A stretch of 64,000 nt of DNA from the IMG/VR virus record IMGVR_UViG_3300042335_000796, positions 27,524 to 91,523 of that record. One strand, 5' to 3'. Numbering within the stretch: position 1 is the stretch's first letter; each line of letters begins with the position of its first letter. The position numbers and the translations under genes were made by a program. The notes under the pieces are model-generated. The model did no database searches and was not told where the DNA came from. It was given only the letters and a program-made list of their open reading frames with translations. Shown here piece by piece: positions 62,607-64,000 of the stretch. This DNA comes from a virus.

Positions 62607-63830
62607 TGAAAAAATTAATCAGAAAACTATTAAAAGAAGAAGAAATAATAACTCTTCCACCATTTGAATATTTCGACTACGATTGGAACCTGGTATTGGA
62701 ATTAAGTGAAGGGAAACCATTTAAAATTTTGGGTGATGTTGATTTAATTAATAACCAAGAAATAACAACTCTTGGCAATTGTTATGCTGTTGCTGGTAAT
62801 TTGGATTTAAGATATTGTACAAATCTACAATCACTTGGAAATTTAACTGAAGTTGGTGGTAGTTTGAATTTAAGATATTGTACAAATCTCCAATCCCTTG
62901 GAAATTTAACCGAAGTTGGTAATCATTTGGATTTATATTGGTGTAAAAATCTCCAATCACTTGAAAGTTTAACTGTTGTTGGTGGTAATTTGGATTTATT
63001 TGGGTGCAAAAATCTCCAATCTCTTGGAAATTTAACAGAAGTTGGTGGTTGGTTGGATTTATATTATTGCCAAAATCTCGAATCACTTGGAAATTTAGCC
63101 GAAGTTGGTGGTTGGTTGGTTTTAGAAAATTGTACAAATCTCGAATCACTTGGAAATTTAACCGAAGTTGGTAATCATTTGGATTTAAGAAATACACCAA
63201 TAGCTAAGACAATGACAGAAAATAAAATAAGACAACAAGTTAATGTTGGTGGTAATATTTATTGGCGGTAATATTTATTTATAATGAAAACTTTAATCCG
63301 AAAACTATTAAAAGAACAAGAAGAAATAATAACACTTCCACCATTTCATTATTTCGATAATGATTGGAACCTGGTATTGGAATTAAGTGAAGGGAAACCA
63401 TTTAAAATTTTGGGTGATGTTAAATTAAATAATAATCAAGAAATAACAACTCTTGGCAATTGTTATGCTGTTGGTGGTGATTTGGATTTAAGATATTGTA
63501 CAAATCTCCAATCACTTGGAAATTTAACCGAAGTTGGTGGTTGGTTGGATTTAGAAAATTGTGCAAATCTCGAATCACTTGGAAATTTAACCGAAGTTGG
63601 TGGTTACTTGAATTTATTTGGGTGCAAAAATCTCCAATCCCTTGGAAATTTAACCAAAGTTGGTGGTTATTTGGATTTATTTGATTGCAAAAATCTCCAA
63701 TCCCTTGGAAATTTAACCGAAGTTGGTAGTGCTTTAAGTTTATATAATTGCAAAAATCTCCAATCACTTGGAAAGTTAACTGAAGTTGGTGGTCATTTGA
63801 ATTTGAGATATACACAAATAGCTAAGACAA
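62280..63830 (+). repeat. 63-bp tandem repeats within the LRR-like gene family
   Basis: About eighteen units of a 63-bp repeat are spread over three genes. The core is AATCTCCAATC(A/C)CTTGGAA, followed by ATTTAACCGAAGTTGGTGGT-type sequence. Between-gene identity is as high as within-gene identity, so unit exchange is likely. Confidence 0.7.
62606..63271 (+). CDS. Leucine-rich-repeat-like protein (tandem family copy 2)
   Basis: 221 residues, near-identical to copy 1 in the N-terminal and capping parts but with about seven 21-residue repeats. The N-terminus is MKKLIRKLLKEEEIITLPPF. Some repeats (ESLTVVGGNLDLFGCKNLQS) are identical to those of copy 1, pointing to recent duplication or gene conversion. 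Confidence 0.68.
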   Translation: MKKLIRKLLKEEEIITLPPFEYFDYDWNLVLELSEGKPFKILGDVDLINNQEITTLGNCYAVAGNLDLRYCTNLQSLGNLTEVGGSLNLRYCTNLQSLGNLTEVGNHLDLYWCKNLQSLESLTVVGGNLDLFGCKNLQSLGNLTEVGGWLDLYYCQNLESLGNLAEVGGWLVLENCTNLESLGNLTEVGNHLDLRNTPIAKTMTENKIRQQVNVGGNIYWR

Positions 63831-63889
63831 TGACAAAAAATGAAATAAGACAACAAGTTAATGTTGGTGGTAAAATTTATATGCTATGA
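63284..63889 (+). CDS. Leucine-rich-repeat-like protein (tandem family copy 3)
   Basis: 201 residues with about six repeats; the N-terminal 40 residues match copy 1 almost exactly. The end overlaps the start of copy 4. A TATTTATA octamer at 63276-63283 precedes the ATG, and one at 62598-62605 precedes copy 2; both lie in the recurring TAATATTTATTTATAATG gene-end sequence. Confidence 0.68.
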   Translation: MKTLIRKLLKEQEEIITLPPFHYFDNDWNLVLELSEGKPFKILGDVKLNNNQEITTLGNCYAVGGDLDLRYCTNLQSLGNLTEVGGWLDLENCANLESLGNLTEVGGYLNLFGCKNLQSLGNLTKVGGYLDLFDCKNLQSLGNLTEVGSALSLYNCKNLQSLGKLTEVGGHLNLRYTQIAKTMTKNEIRQQVNVGGKIYML

Positions 63890-64000
63890 AAACTTTAATC
63901 CGAAAACTATTAAAAGAACAAGAAGAAATAATAACACTTCCACCATTTCATTATTTTGATAATGATTGGAACCTGGTATTGGAATTAAGTGAAGGAAAAC
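63886..64000 (+). CDS. Leucine-rich-repeat-like protein (copy 4, cut off by window end)
   Basis: The ATG at 63886 overlaps the stop of copy 3. The visible 38 residues (MKTLIRKLLKEQEEIITLPP and FHYFDNDWNLVLELSEG) are identical to copy 3. The gene runs past the window edge. Confidence 0.65.
   Translation, partial: MKTLIRKLLKEQEEIITLPPFHYFDNDWNLVLELSEGK

Noticed and set aside
62215-63815. Long minus-strand open frames over the LRR-like genes
   Set aside because: They mirror the 63-bp repeat on the other strand (NHQLRLNFQ repeats) and have no start context; shadows of the real genes.

Overview
This window looks like part of a large, strictly lytic-type tailed phage (T4-like contractile-tail baseplate genes) that infects a member of the Bacteroidota, probably a flavobacterium. 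The DNA is very A+T-rich and densely coded, with start and stop codons often overlapping and almost no Shine-Dalgarno sites. Three signs point to Bacteroidota: promoters of the form TTG-N18/20-TAnnTTTG, fibre proteins built from SprB-type adhesin repeats, and a small histone-H1-like (Hc1) protein of the Bacteroidota type. No integrase, no repressor and no tRNA gene were seen.

Layout. 1-0.9 kb: C-terminal end of ribonucleotide reductase NrdA. 0.9-23.2 kb: a one-directional virion operon (gp25-like and gp6/J-like baseplate wedge, a 1653-residue baseplate protein with a membrane-like core, further baseplate and tail proteins, SprB-repeat and Thr-Pro-linker fibre proteins). 23.2-29.9 kb: replication and recombination genes (RuvC-fold resolvase, DnaG-type primase, RecB/Cas4-like nuclease, Mre11/SbcD and Rad50/SbcC). 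29.9-37.4 kb: a sigma-70 factor, membrane proteins, an amidase-like protein, probable head or internal proteins and an Hc1-like protein. 37.4-47.7 kb: mixed-strand genes including DnaJ, a tandem pair of 'WCTSP' proteins, glutaredoxin, DUF3310, a lytic transglycosylase and a DUF192 protein. 47.7-49.1 kb: a stretch without a credible gene, described below. 49.1-51 kb: a minus-strand lysis cassette (GH19 endolysin plus two spanin-like proteins). 51-57 kb: an accessory region of less A+T-rich genes, including methylglyoxal synthase, HNH nuclease, a CCA-adding-enzyme-like protein and nucleotidyltransferase-like proteins. 57-64 kb: a canonical PurA, small membrane proteins and a tandem family of leucine-rich-repeat-like proteins that runs off the window end.

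The most unusual locus is 47.7-49.1 kb. Two near-identical tandem host-type promoters and a boxA-like element lead into about 1.2 kb of non-coding, hairpin-rich, comparatively G+C-rich sequence. This resembles the giant 'ornate' phage RNAs (GOLLD/ROOL class) in general character, but I cannot assign a class. Embedded near its 5' end is a CRISPR mini-array: three 36-bp repeats, exactly 30-bp spacers and a degenerate fourth repeat, with a repeat form that resembles type VI-B (Cas13b) systems. No cas gene is visible. The first spacer-like segment sits in the loop of a perfect 12-bp hairpin made by the degenerate repeat and repeat 1. A phage-borne, cas-less guide array inside a large structured RNA could be an RNA anti-CRISPR, a weapon against rival phages, or a scaffolded guide RNA; these are inferences.

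Two promoter classes are suggested. One is the host-type TTG/TAnnTTTG class, in front of the sigma factor operon, dnaJ, the large RNA, purA and several accessory genes, often only a few bases from the start codon. The other is a TATTTATA motif close upstream of many other genes on both strands, a candidate phage-specific (late) promoter. Nucleotide supply (NrdA, glutaredoxin, PurA, possibly methylglyoxal synthase) and recombination-coupled replication (Mre11/Rad50, resolvase, primase) are the main metabolic themes.
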